Shown here in pieces: positions 12,891-25,728 of a DNA stretch of 64,000 nucleotides. The DNA lies in assembly GCA_035236585.1 (NCBI GenBank), contig CP141132.1, positions 41,667,880-41,731,879 of the forward strand, given 5' to 3'. Each line of letters starts with the position of its first letter. The first letter of the stretch is position 1. Source of the DNA: Warburgia ugandensis. Its lineage: Eukaryota > Streptophyta > Magnoliopsida > Canellales > Canellaceae. Made by a program: the position numbers and the translations under genes. The notes beneath the pieces are model-generated. The model did no database searches. It was not told where the DNA came from and worked only from the letters and a program-made list of their open reading frames with translations.

Positions 12891-13940
12891 AAACTAAGTA
12901 AAGAACTAGGTCCCATTATCTTTCAAGTGTATAATAGATCATCTGAAAGTTAAATGATAAGTACTATCAAATATGTGCGAAAGATTTGCCTAGACTATGG
13001 CTTATGAATAGATGATACTATGAAGTTGATTTTGAATCAATATATCAGTGATTGCATGAAATGACCACCTAAAAACTACTTTGATTTAGTTAGTGATATT
13101 TTGATGGGCCACTAACTAAATTATGGAATTTAGTATTTGATGCCATCACTTTGTTAATTCTTTTATAAGATGATCATTATGTTTCATGGATGTGATTATG
13201 AATGCCTTAGAATGGAATCTGCATGCCGAGCGCCTTATGTTCTATCAAGTGTGTGAGATTTTGGTTTTGCCAAACTTAAGCCATTGTGTTTAACATACTG
13301 AAATGAATAAAAGACTTTGCTGAATATAGCTCAGTTTTGATTATGCTTTTCATTTCATGAGATATCTATTCTTAAAGTATTTGACAATTTATCTTCTCAC
13401 TACATGTGTCATGGCTCATATTTAGCTGAGACTAAGGAGGAAATGAGACCCCATTATTTCTATACTAAGGGTAGTAGTTGGCCACTATCATTCCAAATTC
13501 TATATAATGATAGATACCTAGCCCTTAAAGGGTTATCTAGTGAGTGATAGTATCATGTGAAGAATCCACTTTGATCCACGCTCATGAAGAGCACAATGTA
13601 GACCAGTATTCATGGTCTGTGTGACACACATAGTAGAATGTCTATCTGTGTAAGTTGTGAAATGGTTTCTATGTTGGTTATTCTTAAGGGTAGAAGACCA
13701 AATTTGCTTTGTGGCCTTAGTAGTTTACTGGTAACTAATTTCTTGTATGAGATTTGATGAGTTTACTTGTGTATCCAATATGTGAAATATCATTTGATTA
13801 GCCATGTATAGTTTTGAGATTTTAGCTTAGTTTTGAAGCTTTTTTTTTTTTACAAAATCGAGGTTAATGTAATGCATTACTCTATACTCTCTTGCATGCA
13901 TGTGTTTTTGCATGTTTTGTCTAACTTAGTAGATTCCCAT

Positions 13941-13956
13941 TGAGTTGTCTTACTCA
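13941..13956. promoter_or_regulatory. Conserved LTR inverted repeat, copy in LTR I
   Basis: TGAGT / ACTCA, 5-bp stem, followed by CCC as in LTR B and D. It lies about 430-445 bp before the LTR end. Short enough to arise by chance; supported only by position and flanking similarity. Confidence 0.5.
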
Positions 13957-14385
13957 CCCTCTTACAACAATATTTCATGAGAAGGTTTAAGAAAATAGTA
14001 ACCAATTGAAGTTCGAAAGCGAGCAGGAGAATGAACCAGATTTTGGAAAGTACAAAGACTTCAGAACTTAGTTGATGTTTACTTTCATGAACAATGACAT
14101 TCAATAATAATGTAATAATTACTATGACTTTACTTACATCATTTACATAATTAGATGGTTGTGTTAGTTGCTCTAGTTTGTGACCAATATGTTCTGGTTG
14201 TGATTAAAGTTATATATATTCTATATGTTCAAAGTTTTGAAATTGACACCTACGATTGGAAGTAGCATTTTAAGATCAGCTATATTATTACATACATTTT
14301 AAAATAGTTCAACAAATAAGACAAGGCCATCATTTTATTTAAATAATTTTCAAAAATATTATTCCTAAAAATTTGGGCATTCACA

Positions 14386-14403
14386 TTTGGTGTCAATGCA
14401 CGG
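14386..14403 (+). other. Primer-binding site, degenerate
   Basis: TTTGGTGTCAATGCACGG directly follows the LTR end CATTCACA. It resembles the initiator-Met tRNA site (compare TTGGTATCAAAGCC in element H) with several substitutions. Confidence 0.65.
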
Positions 14404-14523
14404 CTTAGATGCTCATAGTCAGACAACTATGAAAAACCATAAATAATAATTAGAAAAAAATGAGTTATAGGTCTGCCAAAAACATAGGAATGGAAACTTA
14501 CTAAGTCATTCTACTGAATATAG

Positions 14524-15270
14524 ATGCCACCTATGCAACGTAGTGGAGTTGATCAGTTGACAACCCATCTTTGGAGAAGAATAATAGAATGTCGGAATGC
14601 AAGGAGGTGTAGTAGGCGACATAGGCAAGTTTCTCCCTTAGAGTGTGAAACAGAGGCTAGAGGTATGGGGCAAAGCGATGTGCATCAGGAAGTAGCTAGG
14701 GTTGAGAGGGTAGAAGTCATGGCCTTAGAGAAAGAAGATACTCTGTTGGAGCATTTCAAGAAGTTCGTTCTAAGGTTTTTTGGAGAAGAGGGATCTTAGA
14801 CTTGCCAGTATGAGATCAAGAAGATCTTTAAAGCCATGAAGATTTAGGAGGTTCATCAAGTGACTGTACGTAGAAGTATTTCTGTCCACATGTCATGGAG
14901 GCAAATGAAAGAGAATTTATGAATCATGTACAAGGATCATTGTTAGCGGAGTATGAGAATGAATATATCAAGTTGAGGAGGTTGCACCAAAGCATGCCTA
15001 AATGAATGAAAGTGAAAATTTGACAGATGTTTGAACTATGTACTCATGAGCAAGAAGGAGTTAGAGCAAGCTAGTGGATTGAGACATAACTGGAAAAGGA
15101 AGAAGCCAATGGCCCTGCTAGATTCTCTTGACTACAAGGACATATAAGATCAAACTTCAAAAAAAGGAGAAATACCATTTTAAGTGCCCAATTTACACAA
15201 GTTTTCACTTGGAAAACCTTGCTACCATGCACAAGGCCTTCATTACTCATGCAGTGGAGAAGGATACATC
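14524..15270 (+). pseudogene. Gag relic, Tekay/Del-type chromovirus
   Basis: A 91-codon open stretch (14524-14799) starts MPPMQR and ends with LLEHFKKFVLRFFGEEG, matching the conserved Gag opening in which the linker LLE(R/H)FKKL precedes the capsid domain. After the stop at 14799 the frame continues with stops and shifts. A zinc-knuckle remnant may lie near 15175-15240 (KYHFKCPIYTSFHLENL), but the Cys/His pattern is broken. Not functional. Gag would have formed the particle that packages the element RNA. Confidence 0.65.
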
Positions 15271-15329
15271 ATCATGATTTCCTGAACAAGAAGAAGGCTT
15301 ATTAGCCATGATAGGATTTAGCACTAAAA

Positions 15330-15720
15330 AGTTAGGGTAGAGTCTCTGCCCTAACCACTGAGCAGGCACACACTTCTAAAGCCATTCTTGATGGTATTTT
15401 TCAGATCCCTGGTAGATTTTCAAAAGTGTTAATAGATTTAGTATCTAGCCATTCATACATATCATGACACTTTGCATCTTGTGTGGATTATTATATGACC
15501 CTTGAGCTTTAGTTTGGAGGTTAGCACACCAATGGGAGAGCTATTAGTAATCAAGGAATTTCTTTATGAGGTTTCCATTCTAGTGTTGGATAGAGAACCC
15601 AATGTTGATTTAATAATGTTAAACATGACGGATTTTGATGTCACATTGGAAATGGACACAACACAAAGCTGTGATCAACTATTGAAAGAAGAGGGTTTCA
15701 TTTGACAATCCTTGAGGCGA
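15330..15720 (+). pseudogene. Aspartic protease relic of the same element
   Basis: The conserved segment around the catalytic site reads DLVSSHSYIS, so the D-S/T-G triad is broken. It is followed in order by VSTPMGELLVI (15520), NVDLIMLNMTDFDV (15600) and EMDTT, the usual layout of Ty3/gypsy protease before reverse transcriptase. Several stops and frame changes interrupt it. It would have cleaved the Gag-Pol polyprotein. Confidence 0.75.
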
Positions 15721-15779
15721 GACCTTTACCTAACAGGGTAGACTGGACACCATGGGAATGAATCAGCAATGAAAGCTAT

Positions 15780-17130
15780 ACTCATTGCAAAGGGTTGTCC
15801 AGTGTATCTTGCCAGTATAATGACTCAGGAGGAGTCAAGACTCGCCATAGAAGACATTGACGTAGTGCACAAATTCTGGGGTGTGTTCCCATAAGAATTA
15901 TGTAGATTACCATCAAAGAGAGAGGTGGACTACATAATAGAGCTGATGGTAGGAATAGGTTCCCTACCACATGTCTCCTACAGAGTTGAAAGAATTGAAG
16001 GAGCAACTTCATGAATTTTTGAACTAGGGTTTCATTTGATTGAGTGTATCAGCATGGGGAAACCCAGTATTGTTTCTAAATAAGAAAGATGGATCTTTAA
16101 GACTATGCATCAACTACAGATTTTTGAATGAAGTCATGTTAAAAAACAAGTATCCCCTACCATGTATTGATGACTTATTCAACTAGCTATAGTCTACTAG
16201 GATTCTCTCTAAGATCTACTTAAAGGTCAAGTCCCATCAATTAAGAATACAGGAGGAAGATATCTCAATATATTCACTTGCAGATTTTATGGATATAATG
16301 AATAGAATATTCAGGGACTATGTTGACAAAATTTTCATTATTTTTGTTGGTGATATCCTAATATACTCCACTAACGAAAAAGAGTATAGAGATCACTTAC
16401 TGATTATCCTTAGCACACTTCAAGCTCACATACTTTTCATAAAATTTAGTAATTGCAAGTTTTGGTTGGAAAGGGTATAGTTCCTTAGTCATGTGATCTC
16501 AAAGGAAAGAGTGGCAAAGGATCCCAAGAGGCTAGGAGCAATAAAAAATTGGGAGAGACCTAAGACGGTAACATAGATTAGGAGTTTCCTCAGTTTAGCT
16601 AATTACTACAAGAGATTCATTAAGGGGTTTTCTAGAATAGCCCAACCAATGACTAAGCTAGTAGGGAAGGAAGTAAAGTTTGTGTGGATAGATGAATACA
16701 AATAGAGCTTCTAGGAACTGAAGAGGAGATTCACTTTAATGCCAATTTTGATCTTCCCATCTAGTAACAGCAGATTTCTAGTATATAGTGATGCTTCTGG
16801 TAAGGGCATGGGATGCGCCATGATGCAACATGCCAAAGTTATTGTATATGTATCCAAGCAACTAAAGATGCATGAGGCAAATTATCCCACACACGATTTG
16901 GAGTTAGAAGTAGTCATTTTAGCACTAAAGATCTAGAGATGTTATTTGTATGCTATGAAATTTGAAGTCCTCACATATCACAAAATCCTCAAGTACATAT
17001 TTTCACTGAATGATTTGAATATGAGGAAACAGAGATAGATGGAATACTTGAAACACTACAACTTCATATAGTACCATCTGGGAAAGCTAATGTGGTTGCA
17101 GATGCACTAAGATGGAAAGTATAGGGAGTT
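15780..17130 (+). pseudogene. Reverse transcriptase and RNase H relic of the same element
   Basis: In order I read KGCPVYLASIMTQEE, IEDIDVVHKFWGVFP, a broken PTELKELKEQ segment, [27 protein letters not shown], then FMDIMNRIF (16287) and FIIFVGDILIYS (about 16336). The catalytic pair has lost its first Asp (now Gly). About 20 residues normally found between the IDDLF and MNRIF blocks are missing, so there is an internal deletion near 16260-16285. RNase H follows ([14 protein letters not shown] at 16770, [17 protein letters not shown] at 16868). Multiple stops make it a relic. Confidence 0.85.
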
Positions 17131-18290
17131 TTGGTTAATGTAAAAGTGATATTTGCATTTATGGTCTAAGTATTCCAAGTAGAGGGAGATTGCGAGGAGA
17201 GTCAGGCATTGGTTGGTAAGGAAGGATTCTCAAAAGGGGCAGACAGAGGTTTATAATGAGAAGCCCATGTATCCAAGCACCCCATCGACCTAGGGGGTAC
17301 GAAGATGTAACAAGACTTGAAGAGAAATTTTGGTGGAACAAAATAAAGAAACATATAGGTGAATGTGTGGTAGGGTGTCTCAAATGTTCGTAGGTAAGAG
17401 TTGAGCACTAGAGATTGGCGGGACTGCTACTGACCTTATAGAGCTTCTAGTGAGGAAGTGAGATCATATAACCATGAATTTTATCATAAGATTTCCCAAG
17501 AAAACTAATGGGCATGACATGATACAAATTGTTGTAGACTGACTCACAAAATCCACACATTTCTTACCTATCAGATAGAATTACTCATTAGAGAGCTTTA
17601 CTAAGCTCTATATTAGCGAGACAATGAGTCTACATGGAATTCCTTTGACCATTATATAAGACAGGGATAGTAGATTCACCTCCCATTTCTGGAAAAGCAT
17701 TTAAGAGTGACTTGGCATGTCTATGAAGTTAGTACTACTTTCCACCCTCTCATGATAGACAATTAGAAAGGACTATTCTTACACTCGAAGATATGTTGAG
17801 AGCTTATGTTGTACAATGGAGAGGGAACTGGGATGATCACCTTCCACTCATCGAGTTTGCCTATAATAATAGTTGTCATTCCAGCATCTGCATGGCACCA
17901 TATAAGGCACTTTATGGAAAACCTTGTCACACACCTGCATGCTAGAATGACATTGGAGAGTGGCAGTTTGTGAAGTCAGAGATAACTAAGGAACATGCAG
18001 AAATAGTAAGAAATATCCAAAAGGTGATTCTTGACAGCTCACAGTTGGGAACCATGTTTTCTTGAAAGCCTCATTAACGAAAGGGATGATGAGGATTGGT
18101 ATTAAAGGAAAATTTAGTCCTTGGTTCATAAGCCCATTCAAGATCTTGGAGAGGATATGGAAGGTAGCTCATCGACTTACATTGCGACCACAATAGGTGC
18201 ATGTATAAACAAACTCAAGGTATCTTTTAATGATTGCTTCCTCTATTGTGGAGGAACTGACTATGAAGGTACAGATTGTTGTGAAACTTG
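17130..18290 (+). pseudogene. Integrase relic of the same element
   Basis: The zinc-binding region is recognisable in pieces (KFWWNKIKKHIGECVVGCLKC, 17325-17390). The core follows: ITMNFIIRFPKKTNGHDMIQIVVD (17470-17540), THFLPIR, SLHGIPLTI then DRDSRFTSHFW (17620-17695) and RTILTLEDMLRAYVV. Two catalytic Asp positions are still visible. It continues through WDDHLPLIEFAYNNS (17830) and MAPYKALYGKPC to about 18190. A chromodomain cannot be recognised; the last part (to about 18290) is too degraded. Stops and shifts are frequent. Confidence 0.85.
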
Positions 18291-18329
18291 AGCTCTATGG
18301 AAAGATTGATTACGAGGAATCGCAGATGA

Positions 18330-19125
18330 TCCTTCCTTATTATTATTATTCTGACACTATGAAAAATTAGGATGCTTAGCCCATCCAAGATTGTATGCCA
18401 TAGAATAAGGATTATTGTTATGGTTTCTAAATGCATTCAATGGATTCACTTGCTCTGAAATTTTTTCAAGATAAGCAAAGCTTGATGCGTAGGAAATAGT
18501 AAGCTATGTGCAACTAGAACAAATTGAACAAACCTCAAGATTGGGGTTGCATTGAAGATCTATCAATCATCATAAAAGCATCTAACCGTCAAGTAAAATC
18601 ATCTATTTTGTCGACTTTGTGGGTCAACATATCAATTATACTATATCATTCTAGAGTGGCCCCTATTTCATATAGACCACCTTTCTTCTGAGGTTGTCGA
18701 TATCTTTCTATTCTAGTACAATAGCCTTATTTGCAGAAATTCTTAGATAGAATTTCAAAGAAGTTCCATGTCTCCACATCACTGTTAGTCATGAGTGTCC
18801 CACCACTTGTGTCATCATACCACAGTTATGTGGGGTCAGACCTTCATAAAAGTATTGGACTATTACCACTTCTCAAAGCCATGGTAATGGCATTTGAACA
18901 ATAAGTCCTTCCAACATTCCTAGCATTCATAGAAATGCTCTCCCTCTTCTTGTTGAAAATTGATGATTTCCCTTCTAAGTTCGTTGGTTTTATGGACTGG
19001 GAAGAACTTATTTAGGAATTTCCTGGATAGTTGATCTCATGTGGTGATGGACCCTACATCTAAAGAGTTGAGCCATGCTTTTGTTTGTCCTTGAAAGAGA
19101 ATGGGAATAGTCTCAATGTAATAGA
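18330..19125 (-). pseudogene. Gag relic, Athila/Tat-type Ty3/gypsy, minus strand
   Basis: Read on the minus strand from 19125 down: IPFQGQTKAWLNSL, then DQLSRKFLNKFFP, KTNELRREIINFQQEEGE and FYEC..KDLLFKCHYHG, the hallmark order of the Athila/Tat capsid domain. Near 18340-18400 it ends in NPYSMAYNLGW then KHPNFS, also typical of these Gags. A cysteine-rich stretch before it may be the zinc knuckle. Frame shifts and stops are present. It abuts the chromovirus integrase relic in opposite orientation, so the junction near 18300 is a rearrangement or insertion edge. The plus-strand pol at 29870 is of a similar type but is probably another element. Confidence 0.8.
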
Positions 19126-19129
19126 GTAA

Positions 19130-22100
19130 TAAAAAAAATTGTGGTATTTGAATGTGGAACAAATGTATTATTTCTAACCTAAGTAGCTACTCCTATTTTT
19201 AACACTTATCTTACTACTTATGGGTCTGTTGTAGCAAAGACTGGCAAATATAGGATGATCTCAAAAAAATTCTTTGATAAATAGGAATTTAATTAGACAT
19301 AGTTTAACCTACTTTAACCTAGCCAACAAAAATTAGGTGAACAACGAAAAGTAGTTCCATGGTGGAAGTTGTGTTTACTCCAACATAAGATGATGAAGCA
19401 ACAAGAGTAGGTTCATCAATGATTAAGGCAAGCAAACAAATTTAAGCCCCAAAATAAAATAACTAAAATAAATCAACTAAGAACTTAAATAAAAACTACT
19501 TTCCTTAATGGAATTTAATTACAATGAACTTGAATATATAAACAAAAAGGACAAGAACAAAGTAAAACAAACAATGAAAACTTCCTTAATTGATTGAACT
19601 GCTGTTGTAGGACTCCATTGTTGTGTCACTTAATGAGGAACTTTACATGTCCCTTCCTATTTCCAAGCCTGAACTTCCTCTTTACAGCTCCTTTGTTGTG
19701 TTACTCAACAAGGGCTTGTACATATCTTTTTAACCCAAAATACGCTAACTTATCACCATATAAGCATCATCAAAATGACTCTGTTTACTTGTCTAAGCAT
19801 ATGACTCATAGTTGACAATCAAAGAGCGAAGTCTCCCAATATGGAACGTCCCAAAAGATCATCAAACCATACCACATTTAAGAAGGAGAGACCTTAGCTT
19901 CCATGGAAATGGGCACAAGGTTTTCCCTTTCCTTTTTCCTTTTCAAGTGTTCACAAAATCCAAAGCAAATTAAGGATGGAAGGCTAAGAAGAGTGGTGCA
20001 TGCAAGGCTAAGGAGTAAAGTGTGGAATAAAGGGAAGAAGGTGACTTGCATGTAGGGATAAGGAATTGCGGATGCATGTAATTGAGATGAAGGTAGTGGA
20101 GGATACTATGTGTATTTGAAAGGAAGCTGATGGAGGGGCTGTGCAAGCAAGAATATGGAGAAGGCGTGTAAGAGAGATGGAGGGCTAGGGAGATGTGTGT
20201 AAGGTAAGGAGAGGGAGTGCATGTAGGTGATGGAATGGAGGGGTGCATGCAAAGGTAATGGATGAAAGGGGGGAATAGGAGAGAGGATGCGAAAAGGAAT
20301 GGTTTGAGACTCTTACCTCTTCTCCCTTGGTATGGACGTGTAGCTCTAAGGGAGAGATGGTGAGAGTGATCTCTCTCATTTTATTTCTCAAAAGTTTGGA
20401 TTTCTGATTTAGCAAAATTAATAGATCCCTTCTCCTTCTCCTCCTCCTTCACATCTATTTATAGAATTCTAAGGTGGAAGCCCTAAGGAGATTGGAAAGA
20501 GTGGATGAGATTCAAGGGAGAATGGAAAGAGGGGGTGTGGAATGCATTAAAGGAAGGTGGCTCCACTGGATGAAAGGAATTATAAGGAGATTGGATGTGC
20601 GATCTTGATAAGGATGAGAAGGAAATATAGGATAGGAGGAAGGAAAGAGATGGAGAAAGATAAAAAGATAGAATGAAGGGGATAAATGGGAATGTAAAGA
20701 GGTAAGATAGGATCTCATGGAGTTGGGAAAGTTTAGATGGGCCATTATGGATAGATTTTTGGATGATTTCCCTTCTTGTTTGAGTGGTGGAGATGGGAGG
20801 ATGAAGATGATGGCATGGCTAAGGAAGTTTCCTCCAAATTTTATCTCAAATCAAGTGGTGTTTCTATTTTGGAAAAGGACATCTCCTCCCTCCTTTCTTA
20901 GTTGATCACGCTGAATTCTTTGTATAGAAGTGTATGATGGTGGCTAAAGTTGAGCTTTATTTCCTCTTCATTTCCTCACCAATAGATCCTACATCACTTA
21001 GGAATGAGTGGATGTGATTTCTTAGAAGTTTCCTTGCCCAAAGTATCATGATTTATAGCTCCTATTCTCACCCATTGGATTAGCATGACTTAGAGTGAAT
21101 TGTTTAGATTCCATTAAGATTTCCTTATCCACTTCAGGTTTCCTCCTTAATTTGTCCCAGCCCACCATTTTTTTCTTTGTCATGAAGGATGTCTCCACTT
21201 TGAAAGAACACGTTTTCTTCCTTAAATTTAGGTGGGCAGTTGACCGAAAAAATTCTCCACCAATGAGGTTCTATTCTGGTATTCTTTACAATCTTGTTTC
21301 TCATTGGTGATAGATCTTAGCTTTTGAATGCTTAAGAAGTCAAGATGAATGTTGACCATAGATTTCCCATAAATTTTCTCTCTCTTCACCACCTTTATTT
21401 TCTCCTTATTTTTCACATTGGAAAATGTGGAATGAAGGGTGGTGCAACACCTTGCATGGGAAAATCATGTACTTCTTAGTTTGGTCCCCTCTTTTGGTTA
21501 AGTAAGAGAAAGAGTGAGTGGAATTTATCTTCATGTGGGCCTTAGTCTCTAACTTGTTTCAAAAAAAGCTCTTATATTTGTGTATCCAATGTATGTGATT
21601 TGAGTTTCCAATAGGAGCTTCCTAAGGTGGTAGAATACTTGCATGCACGTATGGGGAAGTCTATCACCTTCACTTTTGATAGGAGAACCCTCTATTTTAT
21701 AGATAAGGTTGGTCTTACATGTAGGGTTTCTAACTACTTTGACTTTGATAACTTCACCCCTTTATCATTCAAAACTCCCAAACTTCATATTTGGCATGTA
21801 GACCCATGAAATTGCTTGGACAATGGTCTTGCTCTTTCTTAGGGTTTTGATGCTAAAAGTAGCATTTTTTTAGTTGTACCCTAATCTTGAATAAATCCTG
21901 GTCAGTGATAATTAAGTTAATTTTGAGGTTAGAAATTGCTAAATATAGGAAAATTAGATGTCATATTTGTAAGCATATCAAAATTATTTTAAGAGGGGAT
22001 TACATTTTATATCCTACATTGTAGTATTTTTTAAAATCAATAAAAATTCAAAGTTTATTCAAAACTCAAAAACTGATATTTTAGAACCTAAATAATTTGA

Positions 22101-22571
22101 GAATGATACCTCTACTGATGGGAAAAGCTTAGAGAGAGCTATCTAATGACTATAAATATGCTAAAGTGCAATGGCGCATACAGAATTTGTGAGTAAAGTA
22201 TGATTTTACATTGATAATGACATCCATTTCTAAATGCAGAATAAAAATGTCTAAATGTGGGCACATTTACTGCCAAATTAGGCAACCTAGTCGGGAAAAC
22301 TTCTAGATACAATTAAATTTATAAATTGATGTTTTTAGCTCATGTAAATTTTTAAGAGAATCAGAAATAGATATTTTGAGAACAAAATAGTAAATTCTGA
22401 AGAATATCTGAATATTAAAAAGTGAGTATAAGATAAAATAAAATTGGAATTTAGAGTCTACAATTTGAGAAATGAAAACTTAGAATATATAGGATGGAAA
22501 CAAATTGGAAGGAATCTTACTCCAAATGCAAAACCAACGAAGACATCATGGGCTAGTGAAAAGACAAAGAG
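19130..22571. other. Unassigned repeat-like DNA, probably LTR/leader of the minus Gag element
   Basis: No gene recognised. From about 19960 to 20710 the plus strand is strongly purine-rich, i.e. pyrimidine-rich on the minus strand upstream of the minus-strand Gag. LTR G of the plus-strand Athila/Tat element has a comparable pyrimidine-rich block (35230-36120). This suggests that the LTR of the minus-strand element lies here, but I could not find its ends or a primer-binding site. Open frames here are low-complexity shadows. Confidence 0.4.
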
Positions 22572-25050
22572 AAAGACATCCCAGGTTTTTCAAGCGTTTT
22601 TCAAGCCTTTATTGATTTTAATTTGGAAAGCAGCAGAAATTTTCTTATTTTAGAAACCACCACATATAGGTAAATAATAATCGTCTAACTTATGAATGGT
22701 TAGAGAAACATGCCATAAGATCATCCATACTATCACAAGTAAAGCCACACAAGCTATTCAAATAATTACTACAATTCACATTACAGTCATTCAATGTGTC
22801 AACAGAAGCTTAAATTATATACAATATCTCAAAATGTAACCTATACATAGATTCCAACAAAAGGGACCACACTTAAATCATAATATCACCACATCATATG
22901 CCCTCACATCTAAGCAGATTCAGGTACTTTCACCTTCCCTATATCTCTCACTCTCGAGCTACCAGGAGTATCACCTGAAATGATGGTTGTAGGGGGTGAG
23001 CAAAACAACAACTCACAATAGGAAAGGAACTAATATAAGTTTGCATGCCAAAATAGATCAATTAGTACATCATAAATATAGATACATATATATATATATA
23101 AAGTTAAAATATGCATTTACGATAAAAATACGATAAAACAGGTCCTCAATAAGAAGGACTTGAGCTTAATTTGAAATCCCCTAAAGTATCAGGTGAAGTA
23201 CAAAAGAACAACATGAGGGGTAAACAAATCTGTGGAAAACTGATAATCTTGAGTCATGTGCAGTTTCCAAAAGGAGCGATTTAACCACTCAATGGACTAG
23301 TGCTTGAAGTTGCAAAAAGTGAAAATTTGAGGTGCATAGCCCTGAATTTGGGAAACAAAAATCCAAGCCCACAACGTCATATAAAAACTAATTGCTCCAT
23401 ATCACAGTGGCATACAGTCCTACCATAAGGGACCATTTGTGGGATATAGTCCTACCACTAGGCGCCAATGGTTTAAACTCTCAAGAATGGCCAACATGTT
23501 AACAACACACAGACACCTATGTTTGTAAGGGCCTGCGGTCACCCACGATGACTACCGTGGCCCATACCTCTACTTGTGAATACCTACATGAACCATGACT
23601 CACAGAACCTCATGGGAGCTACCTTGCTACTACTGAGAGCACTTCCTTATGAGAAGGTACCCCTGCTTCCCATCATCTCCATCGCAAGGTTGGTATCAAT
23701 CTCATCTCAGAGGTCAGTGGCCAACTGCACCTCCTAGCATAGGGTCTCTAGGACTTACATCACATTGTCTCAGTGCACCTACCGAGCGATTTGGGGCTTA
23801 GGACACTCTCGTAGTGCCGTCCCAAGACATGAATGAAATCCATATACACAAGTAATTACAGCTACTCATAGAGGGCCTGCTTAAGCATCTACAAATCTAC
23901 ATCTATTAGGTCTTACAGCCACTCATAGAGTGCTTGCCTAAATGTAGAAGGGAAGAATGATGGAGAGACATGGGATGAATCATTGAGGAAGGACTTTGGG
24001 GATGAAGACCTGGGAAGAAAGTAGTTGTGGAAAATTTGAACATCTGTAGAAAGATCAGTGGAGTGTTTGCTTACCCAAAGGAAGAGTTGGGAAGGAGTCC
24101 TAGGCAAGCTAGAAGTTGGAGCTCTACCTAGGTTGTTCTTCACATATATAAGATGGAAGATAGATTCTCAGGAAACCAGACAAAAAATTGGGCAACTAAA
24201 GAGTCTAAACAGGTAGGGGAACTTCATGGGAGAGTTACTAACACATGTTAGCTTATCCCAAGTCAAAAATTGGTTGACAAATTTCTTTCTTTTCATGCTG
24301 ATTCGAAATTTCTACATTAAATAGCAGCAATGCATAGAAAGTCCTTAATATCTAGATAGGAATTGCTATAGCTAGCATCATTCTAGCTCAAGGCTTGACT
24401 AAAAGAGTATCTTATGTTAGCTAGGTTCACAAGGCTAGGCACTTAAGTGGCTAAGGAATTAGGGACTGCACCTTGTTTTCAAGTAGTTTGTCTAAACCAT
24501 TCCCAAAGTAGAACAATGTTGACCCTTAACTTGCCAATTAGAGACCTTCAAATTGAAACTTATAAAAAATATAACTTCAATGGGTTGAACCTTCACAATT
24601 CCAACAAAATGCAGTCTAAGCATTTCAAAATTCCAAGCATGTATAAACTAGGCATTCATGAATTCTAGAATAGAGTTATTCATGCATTTCTAAGTTGTAG
24701 CACAAGAGTTTTGGAAATTTCTAAATTTTGTGCAACTAGTAGTTGGAACCACTCACATTATAGTATAATGCATTTAGCATCAGGAATCCAAACTTCAACC
24801 ATTCTTAAACAAAATTAGGGACTTTAATGGATAACACCATTTTTTCCCCTGCATAACATGTGCAAGGAATGAGCGGTACTATTACTTTGGAAATGCCATG
24901 TTTCCAGGGTTAGATCTAATGGGAAGAAGACTTTACTTACCTAAATTCACTTTAAGTCATCAATCCCACACAGCCCAGCTCGAGGAGAACACAACAGGTA
25001 GAGGAAAGCTTCATGTTCAGTAGGTAACATGTAGAAAACTAAAGTCCTCT
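22572..25050 (-). mobile_element. LTR E, minus-strand copy
   Basis: The low end (acatcccaggtttttc, 22575) is the reverse complement of an LTR 3' end like AAACCCAGGTCATTACA. Read on the minus strand, 23910 down to 23390 matches 37260-37730 of the plus copy (gcaagcactctatgag.., gaggtgcagttg..ccactgacctctgagatgagatt, gtaggactgtatgccac). 23935-24950 matches 25150-25728 plus 28191-28450 of the plus copy. The 5' limit near 25050 is an estimate. The conserved inverted repeat is at 22996-23016, about 425-445 bp from the end. Confidence 0.7.
22996..23016. promoter_or_regulatory. Conserved LTR inverted repeat, minus copy of LTR E
   Basis: GTGAG / CTCAC arms, 11-nt loop. Read on the minus strand, CTCACCCC follows the right arm, as in LTR B, D and I. 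Short, so judged mainly by its position. Confidence 0.5.
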
Positions 25051-25079
25051 TCTCCCTACTTTAGCCCCTCAAATAAGTA

Positions 25080-25728
25080 AATAAGGTTTGAAATTTGTGA
25101 GGTAATTGTATATGGGTTTAGAGAGTGACATCTTAGATTAAAGACCCATGTTTTAAATTTTAAATTTTTTGTTTTATGTAGACATTTTTAATTGGAAATT
25201 ATGGAACCATTTCTTGCATTTGTATGCAGGAAACAGGGTGTGCCTAGTCCCTATTTCCACTTGCAACTACAAAAACTGAAGAAAATTGAATAAAAATGCC
25301 TGCTTTTGGGCATCAATGCAAAGCTTAATCTTCTACCAAGAAAATCTAGAAGTATTGCCTCAGAATCAACTATTTATGTTCCATATGCATAAGATTTAAC
25401 CCATGTATTCTCACCAATGTAGTTTGAAAACAAGGCCTTGGAAAACTTCAAATTGAGCACGAATATTCAAGTAAATTACAGCCATCTAGTTAATGATTCT
25501 GATATAATGATCATGAATAAGCACCATGCAATAAGTAAAATAGCTAGATCGATGCACATACATACATAGAGAGATAATCATTGGGGTTCTACACATTGCT
25601 AGTATTTGATGTAGGAATTCCAAATCAGCATGAAAACAAAGTTTATCAACCAATTTTTTACTTCGACTATGCTAACATGTATTAGTAACTCTCCTACTGA
25701 ATTCCCCTACCTATATAGAGTCTTTTAG
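25080..25728 (+). mobile_element. LTR E, plus-strand copy, first segment
   Basis: Mirror image of part of the minus copy. For example aatcagcatgaaaa and caaccaatttttt..actt, then gctaacatgt and ttagtaactctcc (25620-25700), recur inverted at 24200-24320. Similarity can be followed back to about 25190, less surely to 25080. It stops abruptly at 25728, where solo LTR B begins, and resumes at 28196 with no loss other than the duplicated TTTAG. Confidence 0.7.
25724..25728 (+). repeat. Target-site duplication TTTAG (left) of solo LTR B
   Basis: TTTAG directly precedes the LTR start and is repeated at 28191-28195 directly after the LTR end. Confidence 0.85.

Larger units (their letters stand above)
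10945..14385 (+). mobile_element. LTR I, 5' LTR of a Tekay/Del-type chromovirus relic
   Basis: The right end (TTTGGGCATTCACA) is fixed by the primer-binding site at 14386 and the Gag-Pol relic beyond it. The left end is proposed at TGTACAACCC (10945), which resembles TGTAACAACCCC of LTR A1; this is less certain. Predicted length is about 3.4 kb. It contains a four-unit tandem array (12240-12890) and the short inverted repeat at 13941-13956, 430-445 bp before the end. No 3' LTR was recognised after the pol relic. Confidence 0.6.

Noticed and set aside
25100-25110. Start of plus-strand LTR E at aggta-at-TGTATATGGG, giving TSD AGGTA with 38950-38954
   Set aside because: The duplication is not adjacent to the proposed TG (two extra bases) and the start is unlike TGTAA(C/T). 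Possible but not supported.
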